NCBI GenBank assembly: GCA_017999645.1
Contig: JAGNLJ010000011.1
Span: 1 to 64,000, forward strand
Reading direction: 5' to 3'
DNA from: Alphaproteobacteria bacterium
Lineage (GTDB): Bacteria; Pseudomonadota; Alphaproteobacteria; Micavibrionales; Micavibrionaceae
DNA length: 64,000 nucleotides
Part shown: positions 1 to 9,315 of the stretch, piece by piece
How the letters are laid out: each line of letters begins with the position of its first letter
Position numbering within the stretch: position 1 is the stretch's first letter
The notes under the pieces: model-generated
Seen by the model: the letters and a program-made list of their open reading frames with translations, nothing else
Databases searched by the model: none
Told to the model about the DNA's origin: nothing
Position numbers and translations under genes: made by a program

Positions 1-26
1 CCGCCATTTATTAAAGGGCAGCCTGG

Positions 27-695
27 ATGCCAAAAGGCATAGAATTTCATTTTTTAAATGGAAAGCATTTTTCTTCCAGCCTGAAAAAAAAGATCAGGCA
101 TGAAGCAACTATAGCTTTTGAAAAAATTCATGCGCTTATTCAGGAGCAACCTTTAAATGTATTTTTTCATCATGCTCCCGACCGGACCATCCCCGGCTTG
201 TATATTGGCGGATACTGCCCGAATTCCCTGAACCTGAATATTTATCTGGATACCGGATATAAGAGAATTTTAAGTGTTGTTAAGGGCATGATGAAGAACA
301 CGCTTGCGCATGAATATCATCATGCTTCGCGTTGGGCATCACCAGGCTATGGTAGAGCCCTGGGTAAGGCAATTATATCAGAGGGATTGGCAGATATTTT
401 CAGCCTTGAAGCCTTTCCGGCGGAGCCGCCTCCCTGGTGCACGGCATTGGGACAAGAACAAACCGAAGTTTTGTTGCAAAGAGCTGCGGCCTCTTTTAAT
501 CAAAAAAACTATAATCACGTCGACTGGTTTTTCGGCGATGGCTCGGACCACCCGCGTTGGGGTGGATATACTCTAGGGTACAAAGTCGTTAAAAGTTATC
601 TGGAGAGACATCCTAAAAAGACCGCTGCTTCTCTTGTTCACACCCCGGCTTCTACTATTCTGAAGGGCAGCGGCCTCGTAAGAGATTTTGCCTAA
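27..695 (+). CDS. Putative zinc metallopeptidase, DUF2268-like
   Basis: A 222-residue protein with a gluzincin-type motif: HEYHH at residues 95-99, followed by SEGLAD with Glu119 as a possible third metal ligand. This arrangement resembles the DUF2268 group of predicted Zn-dependent proteases. No signal peptide is obvious, so it is probably cytoplasmic. An AAAGGG stretch lies just upstream of the ATG. The gene ends in a 4-nt tail-to-tail overlap with the VOC gene on the other strand. The substrate is unknown. The metallopeptidase fold is inferred from the motif only. Confidence 0.75.
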   Translation: MPKGIEFHFLNGKHFSSSLKKKIRHEATIAFEKIHALIQEQPLNVFFHHAPDRTIPGLYIGGYCPNSLNLNIYLDTGYKRILSVVKGMMKNTLAHEYHHASRWASPGYGRALGKAIISEGLADIFSLEAFPAEPPPWCTALGQEQTEVLLQRAAASFNQKNYNHVDWFFGDGSDHPRWGGYTLGYKVVKSYLERHPKKTAASLVHTPASTILKGSGLVRDFA

Positions 696-1168
696 CCCTC
701 CTTATAAGCCTTCTCAATCTCCGCGATATCCAGCTTCACCATGCCCATGACCGCCTTCATCACCCTGTTGGTTTTCGCCTGGTCTTTATCGTTCAGGTGC
801 TTTTCGATGATGCGCGGCACGACCTGCCACGAAAGGCCGAATTTATCCTTCAGCCAGCCGCACTGAACAGGCTGTCCGCCCGCCGCCGTGAGCTTGTCCC
901 AGTAATAATCAATTTCCTCCTGCGTATCGCAGGGGATCATCAGTGAAATCGCTTCATCGAACTTGAATTCCGGCCCGCCATTAAGCGCCATAAATTGCTG
1001 ACCCATGATTTCAAACGTAATTGTCAGGACCGTGCCCTCGGGCAGATGCATGCCGGGGCCGTAATAGGATGTGCTCAGGATTTTCCCGTCCTTGAAAATG
1101 GACGTATAAAATTTGACGGCCTCTTCGGCATTGCCGTCGAACCACAGGCAGGGGGTGATCGTTTTCAT
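692..1168 (-). CDS. VOC-superfamily PhnB-like protein
   Basis: A 158-residue protein that opens with the pattern typical of PhnB/3-demethylubiquinone-methyltransferase-like VOC proteins (TPCLWFDGNAEEAVKFY). Further along it has the family's FMALNGGPEF and GWLKDKFGLSWQ segments. VOC proteins of this type form a beta-alpha-beta-beta-beta fold and may bind a metal or a small ligand. The exact reaction cannot be told from sequence. The stop codon overlaps the convergent metallopeptidase-like gene by 4 nt. Confidence 0.85.
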   Translation of the reverse strand: MKTITPCLWFDGNAEEAVKFYTSIFKDGKILSTSYYGPGMHLPEGTVLTITFEIMGQQFMALNGGPEFKFDEAISLMIPCDTQEEIDYYWDKLTAAGGQPVQCGWLKDKFGLSWQVVPRIIEKHLNDKDQAKTNRVMKAVMGMVKLDIAEIEKAYKEG

Positions 1169-1252
1169 GTGTCCTCCAATGGGCGGTTTGATTGAAAACC
1201 AACATCTGTTCCGCTTTTTTGCTCCATGCTATGTTTACCACCGGAGGCATTC

Positions 1253-1825
1253 ATGGGCAAAGGCAGACTTGAGGCATTCAGCGACGGCGTGCTGGCCATC
1301 ATCATCACCATCATGGTGCTGGAAATGAAAGTTCCGCACGGCGTTGAAATTGCGGCCCTGAAACCGTTATTTCCGGTTTTAATGAGCTATCTGCTCAGCT
1401 TCATCTATATCGGCATCTACTGGAACAACCACCACCACATGCTCCACGCCGCGAAAAGAGTCAGCGGCGCGGTAATGTGGGCCAATCTGCACCTATTATT
1501 CTGGCTCTCGTTAATTCCCTTCGTCACCGGCTGGATGGGCGAAAACAATTTCGCCTCGGTGCCGACCGCGCTTTATGGCGTAGTGCTGTTTCTCTCGGCT
1601 ATCGCATACTGGATTTTACAATCCGTCATCGTGCGCGAACATCACGGCGACACAATCCTTGCCCAGACATCGAAGCTGAAAATAAGAATATCGCCCGTTC
1701 TTTATGTCGCGGCTATTATCTGCGCTTTTTATGTGGAGTGGCTGGCGGGCGCTTTATACGCGCTTGTCGCGCTGATGTGGCTGGTGCCGGATCGCCGTAT
1801 CGAACGCGCGCTCGGCGAACATTAA
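1253..1825 (+). CDS. TMEM175/DUF1211-family membrane protein, putative K+ channel
   Basis: About 190 residues, predominantly hydrophobic, consistent with six membrane helices. The first helix carries the TMEM175 signature RLEAFSDGVLAI near residue 5; the FSD residues are diagnostic of this family of K+-permeable channels. An upstream in-frame ATG exists at 1226, but a GGAGG at 1243-1247 sits correctly for the ATG at 1253, and family members begin just before the signature. It ends in a 4-nt convergent overlap (TTAA) with the TerD-like gene. Confidence 0.85.
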   Translation: MGKGRLEAFSDGVLAIIITIMVLEMKVPHGVEIAALKPLFPVLMSYLLSFIYIGIYWNNHHHMLHAAKRVSGAVMWANLHLLFWLSLIPFVTGWMGENNFASVPTALYGVVLFLSAIAYWILQSVIVREHHGDTILAQTSKLKIRISPVLYVAAIICAFYVEWLAGALYALVALMWLVPDRRIERALGEH

Positions 1826-2433
1826 GCTTTGGTGAGCAGGGTGGACAGCGCACCGTTCGGTTTCTGAAGCGCCGTTACATCGATATATGTGCTGATATTA
1901 TGAATGTTCCAGCCTTCTTCCTTGCGGTAGATGCTCGCAAACGCAAAAGCCGATTTTGCCTTGCCCTCGAGATGCGTGAGCGGCATCACCAGGAAATTAT
2001 GATTGCTGTATCCGTCGGCTAATCTGATTTCAGGTGAATCAATTTCACCGAACGTATGGCCGCTTTTTATCGTCGCAACAAACATGATGTAGTGAATGGA
2101 CGGGTCGAGCTTCAGCAACTCGACTGAAACCTGTTCGTCATCGCCGTCGCCTTCGCCCGCGACATTATCGCCGCTGTGATAGATACGGCCCGATCCATCC
2201 GTGGAATAGCCCGGGATCGCCGAAATTGTTCCCAGTAGATTTTTTTGCTCATCGAACGTCAGGCAGGCGAGGTCGAGATCGTGATTGATGCTTTTAAGCC
2301 CGATGGCCGCGCCGAGCTTATCCAATATTCCGGCATGCGCATGCGGCTCCCATCCAAGGCCCGCGAGGACCCGGTGTTCGGCCTTTTTGGTCACGTTAAG
2401 GGAACAGTGCTCGCCCTTTTCAAGTCTTGGCAT
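1822..2433 (-). CDS. TerD-family stress protein
   Basis: About 203 residues. It starts with the TerD-type PRLEKGEHCSLNV segment and contains the acidic, Ca-binding-like stretches of the family: NHDLDLACLTFDE, then SGDNVAGEGDGDDEQ, where the family usually has a D-x-D-N-x-T-G type loop. TerD proteins are linked to tellurite resistance and general stress, probably through calcium binding. The start at 2433 is preferred over 2472 because AAGGA precedes it at good spacing and it matches the family start. No other ter genes are nearby, so this is an orphan copy. Confidence 0.85.
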   Translation of the reverse strand: MPRLEKGEHCSLNVTKKAEHRVLAGLGWEPHAHAGILDKLGAAIGLKSINHDLDLACLTFDEQKNLLGTISAIPGYSTDGSGRIYHSGDNVAGEGDGDDEQVSVELLKLDPSIHYIMFVATIKSGHTFGEIDSPEIRLADGYSNHNFLVMPLTHLEGKAKSAFAFASIYRKEEGWNIHNISTYIDVTALQKPNGALSTLLTKA

Positions 2434-2547
2434 TGCGCGTAATCCTTTGAATTCAAGGCCACCCCGGGGCAAAGCCTTGTTTAAACTCCTATTTTAGAAG
2501 AATATGGCTTAAGAATTGGTATCCATATTCTGGAAATACGTATTGCC

Positions 2548-3798
2548 ATGCAAAAAATCAGGGATTTTCTCCAGCGCGAACAGGTCGATAAGGCAACCCT
2601 CCTGACCATCCTTGTCGCGGCGCTCGGCTATTTCGTCGATATTTTCGACCTGCTGATGTTCAGCATCGTCCGCGTCCAGAGCCTCAAGAGCATCGGCGTG
2701 CCGGAAGACCAGATCCTCGAAACCGGCATCTTCCTGATCAACACCCAGATGGCGGGCCTGCTCATCGGCGGCATCGTCTGGGGAATTTGGGGCGATAAAC
2801 TGGGACGCATCTCCGTTTTGTTCGGCTCCATTCTTTTGTACTCAATCGCCAACATCGCGAACGGCTTCGTGCACGACGTTGAAATGTACGCGGTGTTTCG
2901 TTTCATCGCGGGCGTCGGCCTCGCGGGCGAACTTGGGGCAGGGGTGACGCTCGCCTCCGAACTTTTCCCGCGCGCGTGGCGCGGTTTGGGAACAACCTTC
3001 ATTGCCTCCATCGGCGTTCTCGGCGCGGTGTTCGCCGCCTTCGTCGCGGAAATGACCGACTGGCGCACGGCCTACATCATCGGCGGCATCATGGGACTTG
3101 CGTTGTTACTGCTTCGTATCAATGTCCGCGAATCCGGTCTCTATGAAAAAATGGCGAAAAGCGCGCAGAATGTTTCGCGCGGCAATTTCCTGATGCTGCT
3201 GACCAACGGAAAATTATTCACGCGCTATCTCGCCGTCATTCTCGTCGGCGCGCCGCTCTGGGGCATCGTCGGGCTATTCATCACCTTCACGCCGGAATTC
3301 GCCAAGGATTTCGGCATGACCGAAATACCCAAGGCAGGTACCGCCGTTCTTGCATGTTATGCGGGCCTGTTTGTCGGTGATGCGCTTAGCGGGATTTTGA
3401 GCCAGTTCCTCCGCAGCCGCCGCAAGGCCGTTGCCATCTGCCTCGTCTTCATGAGTGTCTCCATCGCCGCTTACGTTCTCGCGCCGCATGAAACCCTGTT
3501 CGAATATTACAGCCTCTGCTTCATGATGGGCGTCGGCGCGGGCTATTGGGCGATGTTCGTGCAGATGGGCGCCGAGCAGTTCGGCACCAACATCCGTGCC
3601 ACCGCCGCGACATCCATTCCGAACATGGTACGCGGCTTCATCATCCCCATGAGCGGGGCATTCCATTTCCTTATCCCCTATACGGGCGTGACAATGGCAG
3701 GCGTAACGGTTCTGGCGGTGATGATTTCGCTGGCGTTTCTCTCGCTGATTGTCCTGCGTGAGACATTCCACGAAGATCTGGATTACGTCGAGGTTTAG
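2548..3798 (+). CDS. Major facilitator superfamily transporter
   Basis: A 416-residue integral membrane protein with about 12 predicted helices. Between helices 2 and 3 is the MFS motif WGDKLGR, near residue 84, equivalent to GxLaDrxGrk. The helix-4 region GVGLAGELGAGVTLASELFP resembles metabolite:H+ symporters of the sugar/organic-acid type. The substrate cannot be assigned. It stands alone: the nearest upstream gene is divergent, and the downstream MraZ-like gene is convergent with a 4-nt overlap (TTAG). Confidence 0.9.
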   Translation: MQKIRDFLQREQVDKATLLTILVAALGYFVDIFDLLMFSIVRVQSLKSIGVPEDQILETGIFLINTQMAGLLIGGIVWGIWGDKLGRISVLFGSILLYSIANIANGFVHDVEMYAVFRFIAGVGLAGELGAGVTLASELFPRAWRGLGTTFIASIGVLGAVFAAFVAEMTDWRTAYIIGGIMGLALLLLRINVRESGLYEKMAKSAQNVSRGNFLMLLTNGKLFTRYLAVILVGAPLWGIVGLFITFTPEFAKDFGMTEIPKAGTAVLACYAGLFVGDALSGILSQFLRSRRKAVAICLVFMSVSIAAYVLAPHETLFEYYSLCFMMGVGAGYWAMFVQMGAEQFGTNIRATAATSIPNMVRGFIIPMSGAFHFLIPYTGVTMAGVTVLAVMISLAFLSLIVLRETFHEDLDYVEV

Positions 3799-4253
3799 GT
3801 TTGATCGTTCGTGAGTTGATCGATAGCGCGTTTGGCTTCTTCGATACGTTGGGATTTTACACCGGCCCACTTTTCCGGCGTCCAGAGTTCAAAATGATTG
3901 CCTCTGCCAACCATTATCAGATCTGTTTTTTCAGTATTATCGCCTGTCGCAGCGCGCTGAAAGGCGGCAGGAATAAGAATTCTTCCGCTTTTATCGATAT
4001 GAACCGGGCATGAAACCAGGGCAACTGCCTGCAACGCTTCATCGGAAAGCTTTGCAACTTGAGAGGGGGGGAATAGCAAAAACATGCTTTCTTCCTTTGT
4101 ATTTCTCACCAATAAATATTCCGAAAGTTCATCTTCCTCATCCGGGCGCATTTTCGCAGGGATGGTGAAACGATTTTTCTCATCCCTGTGAACCGTGCGC
4201 ACGCCGTAGCAGGCAAATATTCTGGTTAAACTTGGTTTATCTGCGTTTGCCAT
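3795..4253 (-). CDS. Orphan MraZ-like protein (double SpoVT-AbrB fold)
   Basis: A 152-residue protein with two AbrB-like half-sites: one around residues 20-60 (VHRDEKNRFTIPAKMR) and one around 85-127 (HIDKSGRILIPAAF ... VGRGNHFELWTPEKW). The second half matches MraZ closely (D-x-x-GRILIP and G-x-G-N-x-FE-x-W). MraZ normally opens the dcw cell-division cluster as a transcriptional regulator. Here there is no rsmH or fts gene; it follows gatB on the same strand after 62 bases. It may be a second, divergent paralogue with another target. The family call is firm, the role unknown. Confidence 0.75.
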   Translation of the reverse strand: MANADKPSLTRIFACYGVRTVHRDEKNRFTIPAKMRPDEEDELSEYLLVRNTKEESMFLLFPPSQVAKLSDEALQAVALVSCPVHIDKSGRILIPAAFQRAATGDNTEKTDLIMVGRGNHFELWTPEKWAGVKSQRIEEAKRAIDQLTNDQT

Positions 4254-4315
4254 AATGTTAAATTATTACGGCAGAAACCTTCAATTAGCAACAAAATTGC
4301 AATTTTTGAACGAAA

Positions 4316-5770
4316 TTAAGGGCTTAATTTCTTCTTCAGCAGATCATTAATGATGTTCGGGTTCGCCTTGCCTTGCGATTTTTTCATCACCTGGCCGACG
4401 AAGAATCCGAACAATTTGTCCTTACCCGAGCGGTAGGCCGCGACATTATCCGGGTTCTCCGCGATCACCTCGTCGACAATCTTTTCAATCGCGCCGGTAT
4501 CGGTGACTTGTTTCAACCCTTTTTCCTCGACGATTTGCGCCGGGTCTTTGCCGCTCTTGTACATCTCGGCGAAAACATCCTTGGCGATCTTGCCGGAAAT
4601 CGTGTTGTCGGAAATCAAATCAATCAACTGGCCGAGTTGCGCGGCGGCAATCACAGAATCCGTAATTCCCTTGCCATCCTTGTTCAGCGCGCCGAGCAAT
4701 TCATTCAGCACCCAGTTTGCCGCCAGTTTCGCATCGCGCCCCTTGGCGACGGTCTCGTAATAATCCGCGCGCACGCGCTCCGCGATTAAAACATTCGCAT
4801 CATACGCCGACAGGCCGAAATCTTTCATGAAGCGGTGCTTCTTCTGGTCAGGCAGTTCCGGCAGCGTCTCACGTACGCGCTCAATCCATATATCCGCCAC
4901 ATGCAGGGGCAGGAGGTCCGGGTCCGGGAAGTAACGATAATCATGCGCTTCTTCTTTCGAACGCATCGAGCGCGTCTCGCCCTTGGCCGGGTCCCAGAGA
5001 CGTGTTTCCTGGTCGATCTTCCCGCCGCCCTCGATAATCTCCACCTGGCGCTGTGCTTCGTATTCAATCGCCTGCTGCACGGCCTTCAGCGAGTTGACGT
5101 TCTTAACCTCGCAGCGTGTTCCCAATCCGTCACCCGGTTTGCGCACGGAAATATTCACGTCGGCCCGCATCGAGCCTTCTTCCATGTTGCCGTCGCACGT
5201 ATCCAGATAACGCAAAATCATGCGCAGCTTGGAAAGGTAAGCCGTGGCTTCATCGGGGCTGCGGATATCCGGCTCGGAAACGATTTCCATCAGCGCGCAG
5301 CCCGAGCGATTCAAATCCACGTAACTTTTTGTCGGGTGCTGGTCGTGCACCGATTTCCCTGCGTCCTGCTCAAGATGCAAACGGGTGATGCCGATTGTTT
5401 TTGCCGTGCCGTCGGGCAGGTCGATTTCAATCTCTCCCTTGCCGACAATCGGGTGCAGGAACTGCGAAATCTGGTAACCCTGCGGCAGGTCGGGATAAAA
5501 ATAATTCTTCCGCTCGAAAACGGAGGTCTTGTTGATCTGCGCGTTCAGACCAAGGCCGGTACGAATGGCCTGCTCGACGCAATATTCATTCAGGACGGGA
5601 AGCATCCCCGGCATCGCCGCATCGACGAGCGACACTTGCGAATTCGGCTCCGCGCCAAACGAGGCCGCCGCGCCGGAAAATAATTTGGATTCAGCGATCA
5701 CCTGCGCATGGACTTCCATGCCGATCACCACTTCCCATGTGCCTTTTTCGCCCTGAATTTGATAAGTCAT
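4316..5770 (-). CDS. gatB: Asp/Glu-tRNA amidotransferase subunit B
   Basis: A 484-residue GatB. Recognisable segments are [11 protein letters not shown] near the N-terminus, [45 protein letters not shown], and a C-terminal GatB/YqeY domain. With GatA and GatC it amidates Glu-tRNA(Gln) and/or Asp-tRNA(Asn), using ammonia made by GatA. An in-frame TTG precedes the ATG at 5770, which has AAAGGA seven bases upstream. In this cluster it is separated from gatA by two unrelated secreted-protein genes. Confidence 0.97.
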   Translation of the reverse strand: MTYQIQGEKGTWEVVIGMEVHAQVIAESKLFSGAAASFGAEPNSQVSLVDAAMPGMLPVLNEYCVEQAIRTGLGLNAQINKTSVFERKNYFYPDLPQGYQISQFLHPIVGKGEIEIDLPDGTAKTIGITRLHLEQDAGKSVHDQHPTKSYVDLNRSGCALMEIVSEPDIRSPDEATAYLSKLRMILRYLDTCDGNMEEGSMRADVNISVRKPGDGLGTRCEVKNVNSLKAVQQAIEYEAQRQVEIIEGGGKIDQETRLWDPAKGETRSMRSKEEAHDYRYFPDPDLLPLHVADIWIERVRETLPELPDQKKHRFMKDFGLSAYDANVLIAERVRADYYETVAKGRDAKLAANWVLNELLGALNKDGKGITDSVIAAAQLGQLIDLISDNTISGKIAKDVFAEMYKSGKDPAQIVEEKGLKQVTDTGAIEKIVDEVIAENPDNVAAYRSGKDKLFGFFVGQVMKKSQGKANPNIINDLLKKKLSP

Positions 5771-5829
5771 CAATATGTCCTTTAACGGCGCTTACATTAG
5801 TAAGGCCGGGCGGCGCTGTCTAGTCGGGT

Positions 5830-6531
5830 TTATTGCTTGAAGGCACCGTGCTGCTGGATGCAACCCGTAAAGGTCGCATTGACCTGCGCCTGGTATTCCT
5901 GGCTGTTCAGGAAAGCCCCCAGCGGGTCCATGTCGGCCGGGTTGGCCGCGAGCTTCTGCGCCAGGATCGGCTGCGCGTTCATCGCCACATAGGCCGCCAT
6001 ATTCTGGGCCAGGCATCCGCAGATCGCTTCGCCGTTAATGGATTGCCCGCCAGCCGTTTTCTTAAGCTTCTCCTGATAACTGTTGCACTGGTTCATCAGC
6101 AACGCGCGCGATGGATATTCCATGCACGGGGCGTAAACATCGGTCACCATGCGGTTGCGCTGGACCTGTCCCTCCGGGGTATCGGTCGTCATAGTCTCGA
6201 CTTCCGCGACGGTCATCTTTTCCTGCAGCTTCGATGCCGTGCAGGCGCACAGCATTCGCAGATCGTCGCCCTTCAGAATTTCATTCTTTTTCTTCAGGCA
6301 GTTTTCATTGTAACGCTTGGCAAAGCTTTCAATGGATTCTTTCTCGGCCTGGGGCGCGGCCTGCGGTGATGGCATCTGCTGCAGTTGCGGCGCGGGCTGC
6401 GGAGCCAGTTGTTGTTGTGCCGGCACATCGGGCAGGGCGTTATCCTTGACCGGCTTGTTGAAGATGTCCGCCGCAAGGGCGGGAAGGGCCGCGAAAGCCA
6501 CAACCAGGGCAATGATCAAAAATGTTCTCAT
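5830..6531 (-). CDS. Secreted eight-cysteine protein, paralogue of the next gene
   Basis: A 233-residue protein with a clear signal peptide (residues 1-20, cut near ALA-AD), a Pro/Gln/Ala-rich linker (about 33-62) and a globular domain with cysteines at 78, 95, 97, 136, 149, 171, 173 and 224. The first four spacings equal those of the 214-residue neighbour exactly, and both share CACTASKL and an ICxC motif. It is probably an oxidised periplasmic protein with four disulphides, or a metal or cofactor binder. I recognise no named family. It lies between gatA and gatB on the same strand. Confidence 0.85.
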   Translation of the reverse strand: MRTFLIIALVVAFAALPALAADIFNKPVKDNALPDVPAQQQLAPQPAPQLQQMPSPQAAPQAEKESIESFAKRYNENCLKKKNEILKGDDLRMLCACTASKLQEKMTVAEVETMTTDTPEGQVQRNRMVTDVYAPCMEYPSRALLMNQCNSYQEKLKKTAGGQSINGEAICGCLAQNMAAYVAMNAQPILAQKLAANPADMDPLGAFLNSQEYQAQVNATFTGCIQQHGAFKQ

Positions 6532-6568
6532 AGCTTGATTGTATCAAAAACCGGGGCGGGCACAAATG

Positions 6569-7213
6569 TTACTTCTTGCCGAAGCCATACGACTCGGTCA
6601 TGACGCATTGCTCGAATAGCCCCCTGGATTGCCGTTCGAAATTGCTGCTGCCGATAATATGAGCCAATGGATTGGGCACCGCTTTTGAAGTGTTAAATCC
6701 TTCTCTTGTCATGCCGGGCACGAAAAACTCGGCCTTCGAGGCAATGTGGTCAGCCATTTTATGACTATAGCACTCGCAGATTTTACGCGGGCTGTTCATC
6801 TTTTTCCGCATCTCGTGGGGAAAATAACAACTGTCGAAAACGAACTCTTTGATGGACTCATAAAGACAAGGCATATAGGCCAGCATCATAACCCGGCCTT
6901 GCTGAAAATCGCCTTCCTGGCCTTTGCTGAACAGGGACTTCATATTTTTCAGCTCCATAAACTCCGGCAGCTTTGACGCCGTGCAGGCGCATTGCGTCAC
7001 CACATATTCATCGAGTTGCGTTTCGGTATTCGCATCGTGGCAGTTCTTGTAATAAATATTGGCGTATTCGCTGATGGTTTGCGGCACGCCGCCATGCTTG
7101 TCGAGCAGTTTTGCCGCCGGGTCGTCGTTGCGGTGCTCGCGCAAGACATCCTGCGCAGAGGCGGGCTGGATCAGAACGGCAAAAAAGGCTGCGAGAAGAA
7201 ACAGGACTTTCAT
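6569..7213 (-). CDS. Secreted eight-cysteine protein, tandem paralogue
   Basis: A 214-residue protein with a signal peptide (about 1-20, ending SA-QD) and cysteines at 58, 75, 77, 116, 129, 146, 148 and 203. It aligns with the 233-residue neighbour across the whole mature domain: YxxNC, CACTASKL, a YxPC element, ICxC and a late NPL...S/E segment. It lacks the Pro/Gln linker of its partner. The pair looks like a local duplication that has diverged strongly. Function unknown. It sits 27 bases after gatA and may be co-transcribed with it. Confidence 0.85.
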   Translation of the reverse strand: MKVLFLLAAFFAVLIQPASAQDVLREHRNDDPAAKLLDKHGGVPQTISEYANIYYKNCHDANTETQLDEYVVTQCACTASKLPEFMELKNMKSLFSKGQEGDFQQGRVMMLAYMPCLYESIKEFVFDSCYFPHEMRKKMNSPRKICECYSHKMADHIASKAEFFVPGMTREGFNTSKAVPNPLAHIIGSSNFERQSRGLFEQCVMTESYGFGKK

Positions 7214-7240
7214 AAATCCATTTTACATGAAAACAGGCGG

Positions 7241-8725
7241 TTAGGCAGCCTTTTGCACGGATTCAGGCAGGGCGGTGAAATTCGCGGCTTTTTCAATCAC
7301 GCCCGCGACATTGAACAGCGTTTCCTCACCCCACGGACGGCCAAGAAGTTGCAGCCCCAGCGGCAGGCCCTTCGCATCCAGCCCGGCGGGCAGGGCAAGG
7401 CCCGGAAGGCCCGCAAGGTTCCCGGTCACGGTGAACACGTCGTTCAGATACATTTTAACCGGGTCGTCCTCGTTCTCGCCGATGGGAAACGCCGCCGACG
7501 GCGCGGTCGGTGTTAACAGAACATCGCATTTCTCAAACGCGCTCATGAAATCGTTGTAGATCAATCGGCGGACGCGCTGCGCCTTGATGTAATAGGCGTC
7601 ATAGTAACCCGCTGACAGAACATACGTGCCAACCAGAATACGGCGGCGCACTTCCTCGCCGAAACCTTCGGCGCGGGTTTTCTGGTACATGTCTTTCAGG
7701 TCTTTGCCCGATGTCACACGCTGCCCGTAACGCACGCCGTCATAACGCGCTAAGTTCGACGAAGCCTCCGCCGGGGCGATGATGTAATAAACGGGCAGGG
7801 CATATTTCGTGTGCGGCAACGACACATCGACGATCTCCGCGCCTGCAGCCTTCAGCCACTCTATGCCCTGCTGCCACATTTTCTCGATCTCTAGAGGCAT
7901 GCCGTCGACGCGGTATTCTTTCGGCACGCCGATTTTAAGACCTTTGATATTTCCCGTCATCGCCGCGGCGTAATCTGGCACCGGCCTGTCGGCGGATGTT
8001 GAATCTTTCGCGTCATACCCGGCCATTGAACGCAGTAACAGCGCGTTGTCTTTCACCGTGCGTGCAAACGGCCCGGCTTGGTCAAGCGAAGACGCGAACG
8101 CAACGACACCCCAGCGCGAACAACGGCCATAAGTTGGTTTGATGCCCGTGATGCCGCAGAACGCTGCCGGCTGCCTGATCGATCCGCCCGTATCCGTTCC
8201 CGTAGCACCCATGCAGATGCGCGCTGCAACGGCGGCGCTTGAACCGCCCGATGAACCGCCGGGAACCAGGTCCGTATTGTCGCCCTTGCGCTTCCAGGGG
8301 TTGATTACATTACCAAATGCGCTCGTGGTGTTCGACGACCCCATCGCGAATTCGTCTAAATTGGTTTTACCGAGCATCACCGCGCCATCGCGAAACAAAT
8401 TCGCCGTGACGGTCGATTCATACTGTGGTTTGAATCCTTCGAGAATTTTGCTGGCTGCTGTGGTCTGGACGCCCTTCGTGCAAAACAGATCTTTAATCCC
8501 GAGCGGAATACCGTCCAGCAACCCCGCCTTGTCGCCTGCGCGGCGCTTGTCGGATTCCGCTGCCTGTTTTAATGCGATCTCCGGCGTCTCGACGATGTAG
8601 GCATTGAGCGCGCGGAATTTCTCCATTGCCTTGATATGCGCCTGCGTCAATTCAACCGCGGTGAATTCTTTTTTCTCAAGGCCGTTGAGCGCCTGTTCAA
8701 TCGTGAGGTGGGTCAGGTTTGTCAT
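7241..8725 (-). CDS. gatA: Asp/Glu-tRNA amidotransferase subunit A
   Basis: A 494-residue amidase-signature enzyme. It has the Ser-cisSer-Lys machinery: [14 protein letters not shown] carries the Lys, and [13 protein letters not shown] followed by [16 protein letters not shown] carries the serines. GatA hydrolyses glutamine and channels ammonia to GatB. It starts in a 4-nt ATGA overlap with the small membrane protein gene that separates it from gatC, so the three are probably translationally coupled. Confidence 0.98.
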   Translation of the reverse strand: MTNLTHLTIEQALNGLEKKEFTAVELTQAHIKAMEKFRALNAYIVETPEIALKQAAESDKRRAGDKAGLLDGIPLGIKDLFCTKGVQTTAASKILEGFKPQYESTVTANLFRDGAVMLGKTNLDEFAMGSSNTTSAFGNVINPWKRKGDNTDLVPGGSSGGSSAAVAARICMGATGTDTGGSIRQPAAFCGITGIKPTYGRCSRWGVVAFASSLDQAGPFARTVKDNALLLRSMAGYDAKDSTSADRPVPDYAAAMTGNIKGLKIGVPKEYRVDGMPLEIEKMWQQGIEWLKAAGAEIVDVSLPHTKYALPVYYIIAPAEASSNLARYDGVRYGQRVTSGKDLKDMYQKTRAEGFGEEVRRRILVGTYVLSAGYYDAYYIKAQRVRRLIYNDFMSAFEKCDVLLTPTAPSAAFPIGENEDDPVKMYLNDVFTVTGNLAGLPGLALPAGLDAKGLPLGLQLLGRPWGEETLFNVAGVIEKAANFTALPESVQKAA

Positions 8726-8973
8726 TTCAATTTACGCATTCTCATTTTTTCAACATATGGCACGGCGATAATACAAAGCCCGATAAGCAAAAATGCCCAT
8801 GAAACCATCGTAATGGTCTGCGCGCTGTAACCCGTGAAATTCTGCAAAGGGGTAATCACCAGAAGACAGAAAGATCCGAACGCCATCACCACGATGCCAA
8901 GCCCCTGCATCAGGGTGGTCATGGTTTTTATCGCGTCATCGATTTTTTTATGGCTTTCTTCGGGCGTCGTCAT
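8722..8973 (-). CDS. Small two-helix membrane protein between gatC and gatA
   Basis: An 83-residue protein with a polar N-terminus and two membrane segments at roughly residues 22-42 and 52-74, ending in a basic tail (RMRMRKLK). Its start overlaps the gatC stop by ATGA and its stop overlaps the gatA start in the same way, so it is coupled into the amidotransferase operon on both sides. I do not recognise a family. The tight coupling makes it very likely a real gene. A link to tRNA amidation is not implied by the sequence. Confidence 0.8.
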   Translation of the reverse strand: MTTPEESHKKIDDAIKTMTTLMQGLGIVVMAFGSFCLLVITPLQNFTGYSAQTITMVSWAFLLIGLCIIAVPYVEKMRMRKLK

Positions 8974-9257
8974 TCGACCACCTTCGGCACGACGAAATAT
9001 CCGGCTGTTGTTTCCGGCGCGTTAGCCAGAACCTTGTCCGCGCTATTGCCATCGGTCACGGCGTCGGTGCGGAGCTTCAGTTCAATATTGGCGACATTCG
9101 CCAGCGGCTCGACATTGTCCGTATTCAGGGCCTGCAGCTGCTCGATCCATTGCAGGATGCCGTTCAGCTTCGGGGTCATTTTCTCGAGCCCGGCCTCGTC
9201 TATTTCCAGGCGGGCGAGCGAGGCAACCTTGCGGACGGTGTTTTTGTCTATGGACAT
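8970..9257 (-). CDS. gatC: Asp/Glu-tRNA amidotransferase subunit C
   Basis: A 95-residue GatC with the standard opening (DKNTVRKVASLARLEIDE), the L-N-x-I-L-x-W-I-E-Q-L segment and the NVEPLANV motif. GatC wraps around GatA and GatB and stabilises the complex. It is the promoter-proximal gene of this minus-strand cluster. The 58-base gap to ruvX on the other strand should hold divergent promoters. Confidence 0.96.
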   Translation of the reverse strand: MSIDKNTVRKVASLARLEIDEAGLEKMTPKLNGILQWIEQLQALNTDNVEPLANVANIELKLRTDAVTDGNSADKVLANAPETTAGYFVVPKVVE

Positions 9258-9315
9258 GATATATAAACCCTTCGGACTTGTTTTTTAACGGCCATGGCGT
9301 AAAGGCGCAAGGGTT

